DNA from: Papaver somniferum
Taxonomy: Eukaryota; Streptophyta; Magnoliopsida; Ranunculales; Papaveraceae
Assembly (NCBI RefSeq): GCF_003573695.1
Contig: NC_039361.1
Coordinates: 86,942,149 to 87,006,148, forward strand
Reading direction: 5' to 3'
Length of the DNA: 64,000 nt
In this document: one piece after another, positions 1 through 10,390 of the stretch
Position numbering within the stretch: position 1 is the first letter of the stretch
Layout: each line of letters begins with the position of its first letter
Translations under genes and position numbers: made by a program
Notes under the pieces: model-generated
Databases searched by the model: none
Told to the model about the DNA's origin: nothing
The model's input: the letters and a program-made list of their open reading frames with translations, nothing else

Positions 1-379
1 GAGAGAGTTCTGAACCAGTATGAGCAATTGAGCAAATTAGGTCAAAATTATGTAAACCTGTGAGACCGGCTTTGTGCATGACCTAGGAATGACTCTGGTC
101 AGTTATGAAGGCATGTACATGTTGTCGTGGTGTCCGTGTTTCCAAACTGAGAGTTTCAGTATTTTCTGATGCGCGTTCGAGCAACATAGTGAATTTTCAG
201 AAGAGTTTCATCTTGACTGAGAATTCTCGATTTTTGTTGGAATGAGCATGTATGCTCAATTCATCAATATTTTGAGAATATTAAAATAAAAGTTTTTTAA
301 TATTTAAAATTGTCGTGAGAGGCTAGCCAGTCGTGTGACTATGTTGGCTTTTGGTTTTTCGTGATTTGAGCAATATTCG

Positions 380-950
380 AGAAAATATGGAGAAATCATG
401 AATTTTGCTCAAACCTCAGGAGTTTCATGAATTAAGAAAAATAATAATTATGAAAGATTAGGGATTGCAAGGTATGGGACCGGCCATGGCTAGGGCATGG
501 ACGGCCGGCTAGGTTGCCCGGTCCCGCATACCTTTCCCTAATTTATTATTTTTCATGAATCCTTGAAGTTATGGAATATTCTTGAAGTTATGGATAATCC
601 ACGAGTTTTTGTTGAAACGGAGGAGTTTCGTGAGATTAGGGAATAATAATTATAAAAATCTAAGGATTGTGAGGTGTGGGACCGGCCACGGATTAGGCAT
701 GGCCTGCCGGTTAGGTTGCCCGGTCCCGCACACCTCTCCTTATTTAATGATATTATTTCGTGAATCCACCAAGTTATGGAGAATTCACGAGTTTTGCAAA
801 AACAAGGAAATTTGCTAAAACAATGAGTTTTCGTGAGTTCACGAAATAACAAAAAATAAGGAAATTCATGGGAGAGGCACGGACTGACCATGGCTAAGGC
901 ACGGCCGATCGGCCGGCTGGTGGGCCCGGCCCTAGGAGTCTCTTATTATT
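380..950. repeat. Three ~200-bp repeat units, two with clear GC-rich hairpins
   Basis: Units near 470-535, 664-740 and 868-945 share a core that starts GGTATGGGACCGGCCA or a variant and ends CCCGGTCCCGCATACC. The two ends of a core are inverted complements, so the first two units could fold into a long hairpin of about 65 nt. The third is decayed. The intervening DNA repeats an AT-rich motif around AATAATAATTAT and TTCATGAAT. Confidence 0.65.
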
Positions 951-1254
951 TTATTATTATTTATTGTTTTCTCCTGTTTTGCGAAGGATTCCTCATTATT
1001 TCATATTTTTGGACACTCATTCGTGCATCTGGGTGCTCAGTCGTGCATCATTGCCGAGTACACTCGCACCATTTTTGTGGGGCTTACTCAGTGATGGTCC
1101 AGATGCCCGGTTGTTGAGTATTTATTACTAATCTATGAATTCAGTGGAGAATAATCCATGAAACTGAGTAATAAAAATGAATAGTTGTTCATTATTAATT
1201 CGCAGGATCAGCTGTGGATTCGACTACGAATTCAGAATAATAAAACAAGCATTA

Positions 1255-1535
1255 CCATCCTATGGGATCGTGGATTCCACCATAGAATCAGAGTAATTAA
1301 GATTATTTATTACCATTTCATGAGATCAGTGGATTCGATCATGAAATCGGAGTAATGAGATAACACAGTTGTTTTATTGACATTATATGAGATCAAGCCG
1401 TGGATTCGATCATGGAATAGGAGCAATTGTTATTGCCATTCCATGGGATCAGGCCGTGGATTCGACCATGGAATATGAGCAATTGTTATTGCCATTCCAT
1501 GGGATCAGGCCGTGGATTAGACCATCGAATAGGAG
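1255..1535. repeat. Five-unit palindromic tandem repeat (ATTCCATGG...CCATGGAAT)
   Basis: Five units start near 1260, 1316, 1383, 1437 and 1494, each with arms of the form ATTCCATGGGATC and GACCATGGAAT around a GTGGATTCG centre. The last two units are nearly identical. The short ORFs here are by-products of the repeat. Confidence 0.7.
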
Positions 1536-1639
1536 CAATAATAGATTATTCTGGGAATTCAGTAGTGAATGTCACGACAGGATTAATCTATTGCAGAAAA
1601 GATATTAGACAGTTAAAGCGTCACATCTATGCTGAATGG

Positions 1640-1895
1640 TGCATAGTCAGGGAGTCACGATGTTGTTTACGACCTGAAGGCGTTAGTGTTCTCAATCTAC
1701 GAAGAACCGCCTGAATCTATGCACAGTCTCTCTACATAATCAGGGAACGGTGAGTGTCACCGACGTCCTGAAGGCGTCCGTCGCCCAACTATTCTTCTAT
1801 GTGGATGTGGGTCTCTCTCCTGCAGTCAGGGAACAGTGAGTATCACCGACGTCCTGACGGCATTAAGCTCTCAATCTACTGAGAACCGCCCAAAT
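1640..1895. repeat. Degenerate direct repeat with GTCAGGGA / GACGTCCTGA modules
   Basis: Modules of roughly 80-120 bp recur. They contain a TCAGGGA motif, then CACCGACGTCCTGA, then a CTCAATCTAC-GAGAACCGCC segment. At least two good copies (around 1740-1790 and 1820-1890) and one diverged copy (1645-1712) are visible. No coding function is apparent. Confidence 0.5.
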
Positions 1896-2082
1896 ACTTT
1901 ATTCTGCATAGAGGTCACAACGAAATGCCAGGGATCGAACGCTCAGCTGGTGGAGGCTTTTCGAAAACATATTCATCATGGCTTTGTAAAATATGAATCG
2001 TTGCATGCTTGAAAGATGTGTCAAAAACATGCCTCATGATTTTACGGTTTTTTCCCTTTGTTGAAAATCCACCATCTATACT

Positions 2083-2422
2083 CCCAATGTGTCGTCCCAT
2101 GCTTGGTGAGTTCTCGATGTTCTCTTGTACGATATTAACTGCTTGGTATAGTATGACCCGACGCCGTCCTTTATTCTTGGCATGTTATTACTAGCCCCGT
2201 GTCCTACTTTGACCAGATTCCTCTTATCTTTCCAACTACTTTGTCAGAGTATTTATTGCTCTGTTGTCCGACAGGCTTCTTTCCATCACATCCGAGCTCT
2301 GCTTGTTCACGTGCTAGCCTCAGGCTTTAAGGGAATGATTCGGTGCTTCACTCTTTCATCGTCCCTGGTACGACATTGCCCAGGATTGCTCCGCCTATGT
2401 ATGTGGATTATTTACATCTACA
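2083..2422 (-). repeat. 3' LTR remnant of the minus-strand gypsy element
   Basis: This 340-bp block is closely similar to about 8940-9283, including the shared CTTTAAGGGAATGATTCGGT segment and the terminal ATTTACATCTACA. Homology stops at about 2083, so the outer half of the LTR has been lost or replaced. Because that end is missing, no target duplication can be tested. Confidence 0.85.
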
Positions 2423-2442
2423 TTTATGCCCCTTCTTACACT
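2423..2442 (-). other. Polypurine tract of the minus-strand gypsy element
   Basis: On the minus strand the sequence directly before the 3' LTR reads GTAAGAAGGGGCATAAA, a purine-rich run ending at the LTR's first base. This is the expected position for plus-strand DNA priming. Confidence 0.6.
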
Positions 2443-2843
2443 CGTGTGCTTGGCACGAGGGTAAGAAACTGCTTCGGCTTTCACGATGCTGGCCATGCCG
2501 CGTTTCTCGCCATGCAGTTCCCCACTATCTTCATCTTTATGACCTGATACCTTCTCCTCCGGTCGTATCTTGTTCTCATTATAAATTCCGCGGTTGGACC
2601 CTTGAATATTTTTTTTCATTCTCCTTTTGATAATCAATACTTTCTCTTTCTTAGATTCCGCCACTTCTCTTTTACTGTTGGTTCTTCAGTTAGCTCCATC
2701 ACCAGGTTTCTTCCTCAAAAACCCTTGTTTGTGCTTTAAACCTCGGTATTGTTCTTTGTTGCTGCTGCTATTGTTGTGGTCTTTGAACTTCATCGTTCTT
2801 CTTCGACTTACCTTCCGTTTTTCGTTTTCTCTCCAGTGCTCTC

Positions 2844-3506
2844 ATGGATTCTTCGACTCCTTCTATGACTGAGAAAAGGTGTGTGAGTTATACTTTTTCC
2901 GATGAAGATATTGCTCCTCTTGAAACCTTGTTTATTGTTGACAGCCCATCGCATCATGATCATCACGCTCTTAATTCTATCTTTTCTGATGGTTCTCCTC
3001 TATTTTCATGTAGGAATGACAAGAGAGTTGCCAAAGATTTGACGGATGGTCAGTTCATCAAACATCTGAAAGATGATTATGATCTTCATGCTTACGATAT
3101 CAAGCTGTTGTCGGGCCAAAAGGTACTAAAGAAGGAGGAAGTTCTAAAGTTTCCTCACTCGGCCGAGGAGACTATTATCACCAAAGGTCAATTAGAGCTC
3201 AGCTTACGCTTTCCTCTATATGATCCTAGCTGTCCTTTCATGTATGAAGTCTTTTCCCAGATTCGTTCATCTCGTTCCCTAGCTCAATGGAATTTTAACA
3301 ACTTTCGCCTCATAGATGAATGGGAAAGGCGAGGGCGAGGAGAATGTACTGCTACTGCTTGGTCGACCTATGATTCCTCTCAAGCGGGCGACTCCACCCC
3401 TGCCAGCTTTGTTGCCAACTATCGAAGCGGGACTGCTACTAATGGTGATCTTGATGGTTTCGCTGCTAGTCATCATCGCAATAAGACTCCCACTTGGGGG
3501 TTTTAA
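2844..3506 (+). CDS. Antisense ORF of the gypsy element (plant gypsy-associated protein)
   Basis: This 220-codon ORF runs opposite to the element's gag-pol and sits between pol and the 3' LTR. The N-terminal 60 residues are acidic and Ser/Asp/His-rich. Residues about 110-155 (around LELSLRFPLYDPSCPFMYEV and NFRLI) resemble the plant 'putative gypsy type transposon' domain, with its pattern of a hydrophobic FRLPL-type strand, a helix and a W-containing turn. That resemblance is recalled, not searched. The tail after about residue 155 is low-complexity. A more family-like continuation (around FKKFLLDKDPEGG and FPPPAEPFPFWVVNADR) lies in another frame and ends at a GTAAGT donor-like site at 3682. 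The protein is probably frameshifted and once multi-exon. Its function is unknown. Confidence 0.5.
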   Translation: MDSSTPSMTEKRCVSYTFSDEDIAPLETLFIVDSPSHHDHHALNSIFSDGSPLFSCRNDKRVAKDLTDGQFIKHLKDDYDLHAYDIKLLSGQKVLKKEEVLKFPHSAEETIITKGQLELSLRFPLYDPSCPFMYEVFSQIRSSRSLAQWNFNNFRLIDEWERRGRGECTATAWSTYDSSQAGDSTPASFVANYRSGTATNGDLDGFAASHHRNKTPTWGF

Positions 3507-3687
3507 GAAGTTTTTGTTGGATAAGGATCCTGAGGGAGGAGCAACTTCTAACAATCACGCCCGTCATACTAGCAACGTCGCTTGGGATCGGGTTCCTCTT
3601 GCTATTTACGGTCCTCTCTTAAGTGGCAAATTCCCGCCTCCGGCCGAGCCTTTTCCATTCTGGGTAGTTAATGCTGATCGGGTAAGT
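3500..3687 (+). pseudogene. Out-of-frame continuation of the antisense ORF, ending at a splice-donor-like GTAAGT
   Basis: In frame 1 the reading around 3505-3681 has normal amino-acid composition, including residues GPLLSGKFPPPAEPFPFWV, unlike the low-complexity tail of the frame-3 ORF. It runs into CGG|GTAAGT at 3679-3687, a good plant 5' splice site, and no downstream exon is seen. The simplest reading is one exon of the antisense gene carrying a frameshift between about 3316 and 3500, with the next exon deleted. Confidence 0.4.
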
Positions 3688-3817
3688 TGTTTTATCTGCT
3701 CAATTGGTCGGCTCGAGTAACCAATGAGGTAGTGTTTTAATTTGTTCGTATTTTTTCATCCCAAGTCTAAAAGTAGTCAGCCTAGGGTTCCAACCCTTCG
3801 TAAGAGGGATAGAGGTC

Positions 3818-4864
3818 CTAGTGCAGGAGTCGAGGAGGAGACAGGGTAAGCACTTCATCAGGCTCGGGTCTTTGTAATACGGGTAGACTTGCGATATGTT
3901 GTTTAATATTTTGGAAAGCTTCCTCACATTCCTCGCTCCATTTGAACTTTTCTCCTTTCCTTAGCGTCCCGAAGAAGTCTTTACATTTTTCCGACGATCG
4001 TGAAATGAAATTTCCTAACACCGCCAAGTTTCAGTTTAACCGTTGCACGTCTTTAATCGTTACCGGAGACGGCATTTCCAGGACGACCCTAATTTTTTTG
4101 GGGTCGTCTTTTATACCTTTATCAGTGATTATGTACCCCGGGAATTTAATCGAAGTTACCCAAAACACTCTCATCTTATATTTTCTCATAGTTTGGAAAA
4201 TTTCCCGAAGGTCATCAATATGGCTGGATGCCACCCTGCTTTTTAATAGCATGTCGTCCACGTAGACCTCGATGGTGTAGTGTATTTTATCCTCAAACAT
4301 GTCCTTCAATAACCTCTGATAAGTGGCACCTGCATTTCTTAATACGAACGACATTTTAGTATAACAATATAGCCCCCTTGGTGTAAAGAAAGATGTATGT
4401 TCCTGATCGTCGGGTGCCAAAGGGATCTTGTTGTATCCTGAGAACCCGTCTATTAGTGTTATCTCCTTGTATCCAATTATGGATTCCACTAGTTGATCGA
4501 TGTTGGGGAGAGGCAAGTTGTCCTTTGGGAAAGCTTTATTCAAATCTCTGAAGTCGATACAAATCCTGACCCCTTCACTCCTTTTAGGGACTATCACCAT
4601 GTTTGGTATCCATTGCGAGTAATCGGCCTTTCGAATGATTCCAGCCACTTGTAACTTCTTCAATTCAGTCTCTACCGCTGCTTGTAGCTCGGGTGAAATT
4701 CTGCGCATCTTTTGTCGGATCGACTTGAACTTGGGATCTATCCTCAGGTGATGTGAGCACACCTCAGGGTCAATATCCTCCATGTCGTGCATTTTCCAAG
4801 CGAATACGTCCATATGTTCTCGTAATAGAGTTATCAGCTGCTCTGACTGTTCATCCGATAACAA
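3818..4864 (-). pseudogene. Gypsy reverse transcriptase, truncated at the RNase H boundary
   Basis: The long frame (4864-4031) gives the N-terminal connector (DVFAWKMHDMEDIDPEVCSH), the fingers motif RICIDFRDLNKAFPKD, the LIDGFSGYNKIPLAP block and the catalytic YVDDM. A stop at 4031-4033 plus a frameshift moves the thumb/connection (GNFISRSSEKCKDFF, KFKWSEECEEAFQNIK) to 4027-3818. The reading ends just where RNase H would begin; RNase H and integrase are missing. One substitution is visible in a normally conserved block: KMSFVLRNAGATYQ where the family has MPFGLKNAGATYQ. The protein would copy element RNA into DNA in a particle, but this copy cannot do so as it stands. Confidence 0.9.
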
Positions 4865-4981
4865 GGTCCCGATTCTAACTAATTTCGGTTCTTCCTCGGT
4901 TCCTAAGTTGATCTCCCGAGTAGACTCTGGCGCCGAGAATTTGGGATTTGGTTCCTTGATCGGTACCGTATCCTTTGATTG

Positions 4982-5626
4982 CTATAAGATCTCTTTCTTG
5001 CCTGCTTCATAGGCGATGAATGCTTGCGAAATGACTTTATCTAGTTCTTCCCCTGCCTTAATTTCCTTAGCTTTATTCTTTTCTCGACGTTGTCTTGATC
5101 GCTTCTCTTCGTTTTGTTGAATATCAAATTGCCTACATTGTCTTGCTGCCTGAGGATCGCCTATCACTTCCAAAACTCCCCGATAAGTAGGGAACCTCAA
5201 CCTTTGGTGGTAGGCGGAGGTTACCCCTTTGATGCCTGCGATCCAAGATCGGCCGACAATCGCCTCATAAGGTGATACGACATCTACAACGCAAAAGGTG
5301 GTAAGGGTATCCAAGTACCCCTCCCCATCTGAGACTTTGAGCATTACTTCTCCCCTTGGTACGGTTACTGTCCCATTGAATCCATAGATCCCATAGGTTG
5401 AAGGAATTAAGATGTCATCAAATAGTTCCATCCTTTTGAACGTGTCATAAAAGAGAACTTCGACTGAACTCCCATTGTCCACTAGTATCCTTTTGACTCC
5501 CCATTTTTCAATGAGTAAGGTGATGACTAGGGGGTCTCCATGTGCTTGGCCATTCATCGGGACATCTTTAACTGAAAAAGTGATCGGCTGCATCATCCAG
5601 GCCTCCATAGGTAAAGTTTTTGCCAC
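4982..5626 (-). CDS. Gypsy aspartic protease region
   Basis: This 214-codon ORF carries the retropepsin signature KRILVDNGSSVEVLFYDTF (D-N-G at the active site instead of the usual D-T/S-G) and, about 65 residues on, YEAIVGRSWIAGIKGV, the conserved block around the second half of the fold. The C-terminal 60 residues are charged and probably link to RT. The frame is the same as the RT ORF: only one TAG at 4984-4982 separates them. Proteases of this type cut the Gag-Pol precursor. This copy is collinear with family members but lies in a defective element. Confidence 0.8.
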   Translation of the reverse strand: MAKTLPMEAWMMQPITFSVKDVPMNGQAHGDPLVITLLIEKWGVKRILVDNGSSVEVLFYDTFKRMELFDDILIPSTYGIYGFNGTVTVPRGEVMLKVSDGEGYLDTLTTFCVVDVVSPYEAIVGRSWIAGIKGVTSAYHQRLRFPTYRGVLEVIGDPQAARQCRQFDIQQNEEKRSRQRREKNKAKEIKAGEELDKVISQAFIAYEAGKKEIL

Positions 5627-5635
5627 ACTGAAAAT

Positions 5636-6918
5636 CTATTTTCCAGCCCGATCTCTCTTGTGAATTCGTGATGTAATGCCAGTCCCCAAGTCGAATCCTT
5701 GTGTGGCCGAATGCGAGATGGTATTACAGACGAACTGGGTGCCCCGATCGATCCTTACCTGGTGCACAGGGGCGTCGGGTACGTTGGGTGTCGGTGTTGT
5801 TTGTTTAACAAAGTGACGCAAGTATCCATCCCGAATCAAATGTTGGATGATGTCCTTTACTTTCCGACAATTGTTGGTCGAGTGACCTCGGTATTGGTGA
5901 TAATGGCAAAACTCGGGATGGTTCCTTGTCTCTTCGATTTCGGGTATCTGATGTCGCTTCTTTTCTCTACTTCCTTGAAGATTTCTTCTAGTGGTGCATT
6001 TAGAGGTGTGTAATTTCTCGGATCATGACAAGGCCTCTTTCCTTTCTTTATCCATTCCTTCTTTCCCGAACCTTGTTGTGGTGCCATTGGCCTCTTTTCT
6101 GATCGCTTTGAGTCCCCTTGAGGAGTTGCCCCTACTGCCGCACTAGCTTCTTGCACTCCTCTATCTTGTGCTCCTTCTTGTATTTCCTCCAGCGCAATGT
6201 AGTGTTCCTGCATCTTTCTCATCTCCTTTAATGTTTGCGGCTTCTCAGTGTACATAGCTATACAGATGGGATCGGACTTCCCTAAAGAATTATCTAACCC
6301 AAAGATCTGTTGGTCGACAGGCACTTTCCCGATATCGGTGCACAGTTTTCTCCATCTGTCTGTTAAAGATCTTAAGGGTTCCCGAAACCTTCGTGCCACA
6401 TCAGAACTCTTCCATTGTAATAACGACATACCATACATCTTGATGTACCGTCGAATCTGGATGAGAATGTGGGAAGTGTGCATTTAGGGGGTCTTTTCTT
6501 CACTAATTACCTCCGCTGACTTGTCTTCCTCCCCATCTCCAGCCAACTTCTTAACCATTTGTTCAAGCTGCTCGAGCTTAGCTTTAGTCGAAGCATCGGG
6601 TCCACTATTTTGCACTTCTTCATCGGTCGAGGAATTCTCGGGAGGACCATATCCACTCCTTGCACGGTTGGGGTCGGGTGCCCGCCTTTGGCCGAGTGGT
6701 GGAGTTCTGGTGAGCCTTGATCGGGTGTGGTTGCTGGATGCCTCTTGGCTCGATGATACTCGCGACCTAGACCTATGGTTCAGAAGTTGATAATTCTCGT
6801 GCTCTAGTGCTAGGTTTCTTCTTCGTAATTCCATCATTAGGTCATCCTGCCTTCTCTGATTTTCTAGAATTTCCATCAATGTCGGGTTGGTGCTCTCATG
6901 GCTGGAGTGGCCGTTCAC
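5636..6918 (-). pseudogene. Gypsy gag, fragmented
   Basis: The N-terminal ORF (6918-6484, 144 aa) starts with a coiled-coil-like segment (LMEILENQRRQDDLMMELRR, HENYQLL) followed by a Ser/Arg/Pro-rich linker. The next ORF (6483-5857) has a capsid-like helical stretch (SSDVARRFREPLRSLTDRW, DQQIFGLDNSLGKSDPICIA, LKEMRKMQEHYIALEEIQEG) and a basic tail. A third fragment (5839-5636) is in another frame. The central part of a Tat-like gag, which normally contains an AFPxTLxGxAxxWF block, is absent at the 6484 junction, so gag has an internal deletion as well as frame breaks. No zinc knuckle is seen. Confidence 0.7.
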
Positions 6919-7044
6919 ATGATTTCTTGTTGTGGTATGTGGCGCAGCTGGTGGTGCTGCTGGTGGCGCTATCGGAGATGCAACAGGGGCGATGTCTCGG
7001 GTTGTGTTATCTCGTCATAAACACACTTGCCTAAGCCGTTCTTC

Positions 7045-7257
7045 TTATTGATCCAAAGCATAATGGTACTCTGCGCGTTGTCGGGCTCGCCTACGGTCCT
7101 CTCGCATCATTTGCGCTTCCTCGTCGTCCTCTGTGTCTGATGTGATCATTCCATATAACATATCCCTTGGTCTCATTTGGCTCGGTTTGATGAGCAATCT
7201 TCTCGGGGAGAGATCATCGTCTCGGCCCATATCGACTTCGTCGTTGACAACGGCCAT
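7045..7257 (-). CDS. Short acidic/basic ORF in the gypsy leader
   Basis: This 70-codon ORF lies upstream of gag, starts MAVVNDEVDMGRDDDLSPRR and ends in a highly charged helix (EDDEEAQMMREDRRRARQRA). I do not recognise it. It may be the true N-terminus of gag separated by a frame break, or a small leader ORF. No independent sign of function is present. Confidence 0.3.
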   Translation of the reverse strand: MAVVNDEVDMGRDDDLSPRRLLIKPSQMRPRDMLYGMITSDTEDDEEAQMMREDRRRARQRAEYHYALDQ

Positions 7258-8562
7258 TCCTCTACCCGATGCTCGGGATTCTTCCGGCTGGTGTTGTCGG
7301 CTGTTTGGCTGTCATGAATATGTCACTCCTTCTTGCGCACTAGTTCCTGCTACCGTCCGATTCCTCAGGATCCTGCCTGTCCTTGAAGTGTTTTCCATCG
7401 GCTTGGGTGTACTTTCTCCTCCGAGATTCGTCCCTACCTACGTCAGCAAAATACACAACACCTCACTTTGAACTGTTTTCGAAAAAATTTAGGGATGAAG
7501 TGCAGGGGTTCTGACACCCAAAAGAGAAAAAATCCAACCAAGTACGATTCCATTTTACTTTGACATGCTAAACTCAGCAAATTAGGCGGTTTTGACCAAT
7601 AGGACAATTTTTTAAAAGGTGTTATTTTACGTCACTTTCGGTACCTTTCCCATGCATTAATCATTATTTGTCCTAACATTCCTTGTGTCAGAAATCATTA
7701 ACCATCTGTACATCTGATCGGAAAGTTTCTTTCTTGGCCAGGATTTGTAGTGGTGACTCCCGTCAATCGTTTTTCCGGTGTCCCAACTACACAGGTTGCC
7801 AAAACATGGTTTCTCGATTCTCTCCTCGGAACTCCGCAATAATAGCTTTACCTTGGGATTCTTTTTGCTTTCTAGCGACGTTATAAGGCTCTTGTCATGG
7901 GGTTAGGATGAGATCGTCACCGAAGTGCTCATCATACCCTTTCTAGCCATAGTTTTGGTAACCCTGACTCAATGATTTTGAGTCGGTTTTACCGCTGCTA
8001 CTGTTGTGTTTGATTACTCTATGACGAAAAATGACCAGCGAGATAAAGCTTCACTTTAGCTACTAACGAACATCAAAGATGATATTTTGGGAGCTTTTGA
8101 ATCTTTCTAATAGCTCGTCTTAGCCATATAAGGGAACGTAAAAGAAATAACACAATCGACCATAATTCTAATCTGAGATCTTATTTATAATTATTTCAAG
8201 AAGTTTGACGTAAAGAACATGTTTTTCGAAAGAAAGAACAACAAATCACAAGTTTCCTTGACTTATAAGATAAATAAATTTTCGTTTGACTATAGGAAAC
8301 GAAACGAGAAGACAAAGACTTGATTTCAATCACCTGTTACCAAAGCTACTCGAATAAACAGATATTCGAGCTCAACGAGTTCAACAAAACAATTGTAAAA
8401 GAGTTTAAGAAAAAAGTTGCTTTCAAAAGACTCATCTACCAACTTTTATGTTGAACCACAAGAGTCTTTCACTTAGCATCGGCTGACATCATGAGATGAT
8501 TTAAGAGCTTTGTAATCTCTCTTTAATGGACTTTATGTAAGGTATCTAAAGATGTTACACGG
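7258..8562 (-). other. Untranslated leader of the gypsy element, no gene seen
   Basis: This is about 1.3 kb between the primer-binding site and the first gag-like ORF, read on the minus strand. It is AT-rich with scattered short ORFs that have no recognisable content. Long leaders are usual in Tat-lineage elements. Confidence 0.6.
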
Positions 8563-8580
8563 TCCCCTTAGTCGGCGCCA
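8563..8580 (-). other. Primer-binding site of the minus-strand gypsy element
   Basis: Three bases inside the 5' LTR the minus strand reads TGGCGCCGACTAAGGGG, starting with the TGG that pairs with a tRNA CCA end. The second gypsy family in this window has the same 17 bases (15207-15223 and 24057-24073), so the two use the same primer type. Confidence 0.8.
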
Positions 8581-8583
8581 GAA

Positions 8584-9283
8584 TGTAGATGTGGAAAATC
8601 CTACTACTACATCCAATGGATCTTAAGAACACCTAGCATAAGTAAACAAGCAATAGATGAACATGAACACATAATATATTTGGTTCGGTATGATTACCTA
8701 CGTCCACGGGGGTAAAGAGATGATCTTATTACTCGATTCAAGGTTACAAATGATGATTCTCCCATAAAGGTTCTCTTCTCCCTCACAATGGTGTTACAGT
8801 ACTCTTCTCTCTCTCGAATTGCTTGGCTTCTACTCTCTACAAAGCTCTCTATTTATAGACTCCCCTGATGGTACATCCAAACTACAGTGTATGTCGTAGT
8901 GTATCTTCTTTGCTGTTCTTCTCGGGTATCACGTGACATTCCTCCCAACGTGTCGTCCCAGGCTTGGTGAGCTCTCGATGTTCTTCTGTCCGATATTAAC
9001 TGCTTGGTATAGTATGACCCAACGACGTCCTTTATTCTTGGCCTGATATTACTAGCCCTGAGTTCTACTTTGACCAGATTCCTCTTATCTTTCCAACTAC
9101 TTTGTCAGAGTATTTATTGCTCTGTTGTCCGACAAGCTTCTATCCATCACATCTGAGCTCTGCTTGTTTACGTGCTAGCCTCAGGCTTTAAGGGAATGAT
9201 TCGGTGCTTCACTCTTTCTTCGTCCCTGGTATGACATTGTCCAGGATTGCTCCACCTATGTCCGTGGATTATTTACACCTACA
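8584..9283 (-). repeat. 5' LTR of the minus-strand gypsy element
   Basis: About 700 bp, beginning TGTAGATGTGG and ending TTTACACCTACA on the plus strand, so the termini are TGTAG...CTACA. Its outer half matches 2083-2422. The other boundary is fixed by the adjacent PBS. Confidence 0.85.
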
Positions 9284-9698
9284 GTACCCTCTATTTTCTT
9301 TGATCAATAAACTCTTTTGACGACCAAAAAAAAAGTATTTAGAGAAGTTGGCAATCATGAATCCACCAAATTCTATTGGATGCTAATTTATTACCAAATT
9401 CTATTGGATGCTAATAGAGAGGTATCGATTAGCTCGAGGGAATGTGAAATTTGGTAAGTTGGTATCCTTATTAGGGATCGAAAACGTACAAACTGGTATC
9501 CCTATTAGTGATCGAAGACCTTCAGGGTGGTCTTATGCGAGAACCATAATAATGGCCTCTCTGTTTAGTTATTTTTCGTTTTTCAGACACTTTATCAAAA
9601 AAAAAACAAAAAATTAGCCATCGAAAATACTTCACACGCCCACAAATCCTCCCCCAAACTCGCATACCAATAATAATGGCCCCTCTGTATTCTTCAGT
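9284..9698. other. Intergenic DNA, no gene seen
   Basis: AT-rich DNA with a short direct duplication of ACCAAATTCTATTGGATGCT (about 9366-9411) and a second echo, AATAATGGCCYCTCTGT, at about 9548 and 9672. No coding potential is seen. Confidence 0.6.
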
Positions 9699-10141
9699 TA
9701 GAGGTGGGCATGGCCCAGTATAAACCGGTTTTTATTACATCGGCATCCAATCCAATACAGTACGATTTCAAATTTGGCATCCGCATCCATTCCAACATCC
9801 ATCGGATATGCATCCAATGGATGTACGAATGAACGGATTGGGTGCGGATAATCCAATAGATTTGTGATAGTTAAAATTTATAATGAGAAAATAAAACCAA
9901 TATAGATGACTTCTTATAGAACTTACACATTTTACATATGTATATAAATATAAAAATGACATGGACAACACTCCAAACAAACACCTTAAAAATTCCAAAA
10001 CTATGTATATATTTTCTAGAAACTATATAAATGCACTAAATCTAACGGATATGGATTTCTAAAATTTCATCCACGTCCAAACATACGGTGTCCAAACATA
10101 CGGTTGGTCCCGGTTAAATCCGCGGATTACTCACCCCTATG
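9699..10141. mobile_element. hAT-type MITE
   Basis: The left end begins TAGAGGTGGGCATGG and the right end ends GGATTACTCACCCCTATG, giving imperfect inverted termini of the TAGRGGTGRG type typical of plant hAT elements. The flanks carry a near-perfect 8-bp duplication, TCTTCAGT (9691-9698) and ACTTCAGT (10142-10149). It is about 443 bp, AT-rich and without coding capacity. The exact right boundary is uncertain by a base or two. Confidence 0.65.
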
Positions 10142-10149
10142 ACTTCAGT

Positions 10150-10390
10150 AGGGCCGCACAAAGCAAAATCTATGGTGGAGGTTAACAATCTTGCAAAGCC
10201 TATCCAAACAAACAGTAATGATGATTTAAAGACTGATAAAAGCATACCCAAATTTGCAAGTTAAGGTCATTTCCTTCTTTTCGTATTTTAGTGGAGTATC
10301 TTTCTTTCTTGAAAACACAAAGTCCTATATTACACACATTAAAACATTACAGAGAGAGAGAGGACTGGATAAGATACAAGTTACTTTAGT
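10150..10390. other. 3' flank of the TEL-like gene
   Basis: This short stretch holds the presumed 3' UTR and terminator of the minus-strand TEL-like gene. No clear polyadenylation signal was identified and nothing else is seen. Confidence 0.5.

Larger units (their letters stand above)
1..2082. repeat. AT-rich, repeat-structured non-coding DNA, probably LTR-derived
   Basis: No convincing coding region is seen. The stretch is built of three successive arrays of degenerate tandem repeats, listed separately, separated by AT-rich DNA. The arrangement resembles the long, repeat-rich LTRs of plant gypsy elements, but no TG...CA boundaries, PBS or PPT can be fixed, so the LTR assignment is inference. 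It abuts the 3' LTR remnant of the minus-strand gypsy element at about 2083, where homology between that element's two LTRs stops abruptly. Confidence 0.5.
2083..9283 (-). mobile_element. Ty3/gypsy (Tat-like) LTR retrotransposon, defective
   Basis: The element reads on the minus strand. The 5' LTR is 8584-9283, the PBS lies just inside it, then gag, protease and reverse transcriptase follow, and a 3' LTR remnant lies at 2083-2422. Pol ends at the start of the RNase H region; RNase H and integrase are absent. A plus-strand ORF lies between pol and the 3' LTR, as in several Tat-lineage elements. The lineage call rests on gene order, this opposite-strand ORF and the RT/protease style. It is non-autonomous: stops and frameshifts break gag and pol, and the 3' LTR has lost about half its length. 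Confidence 0.85.
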
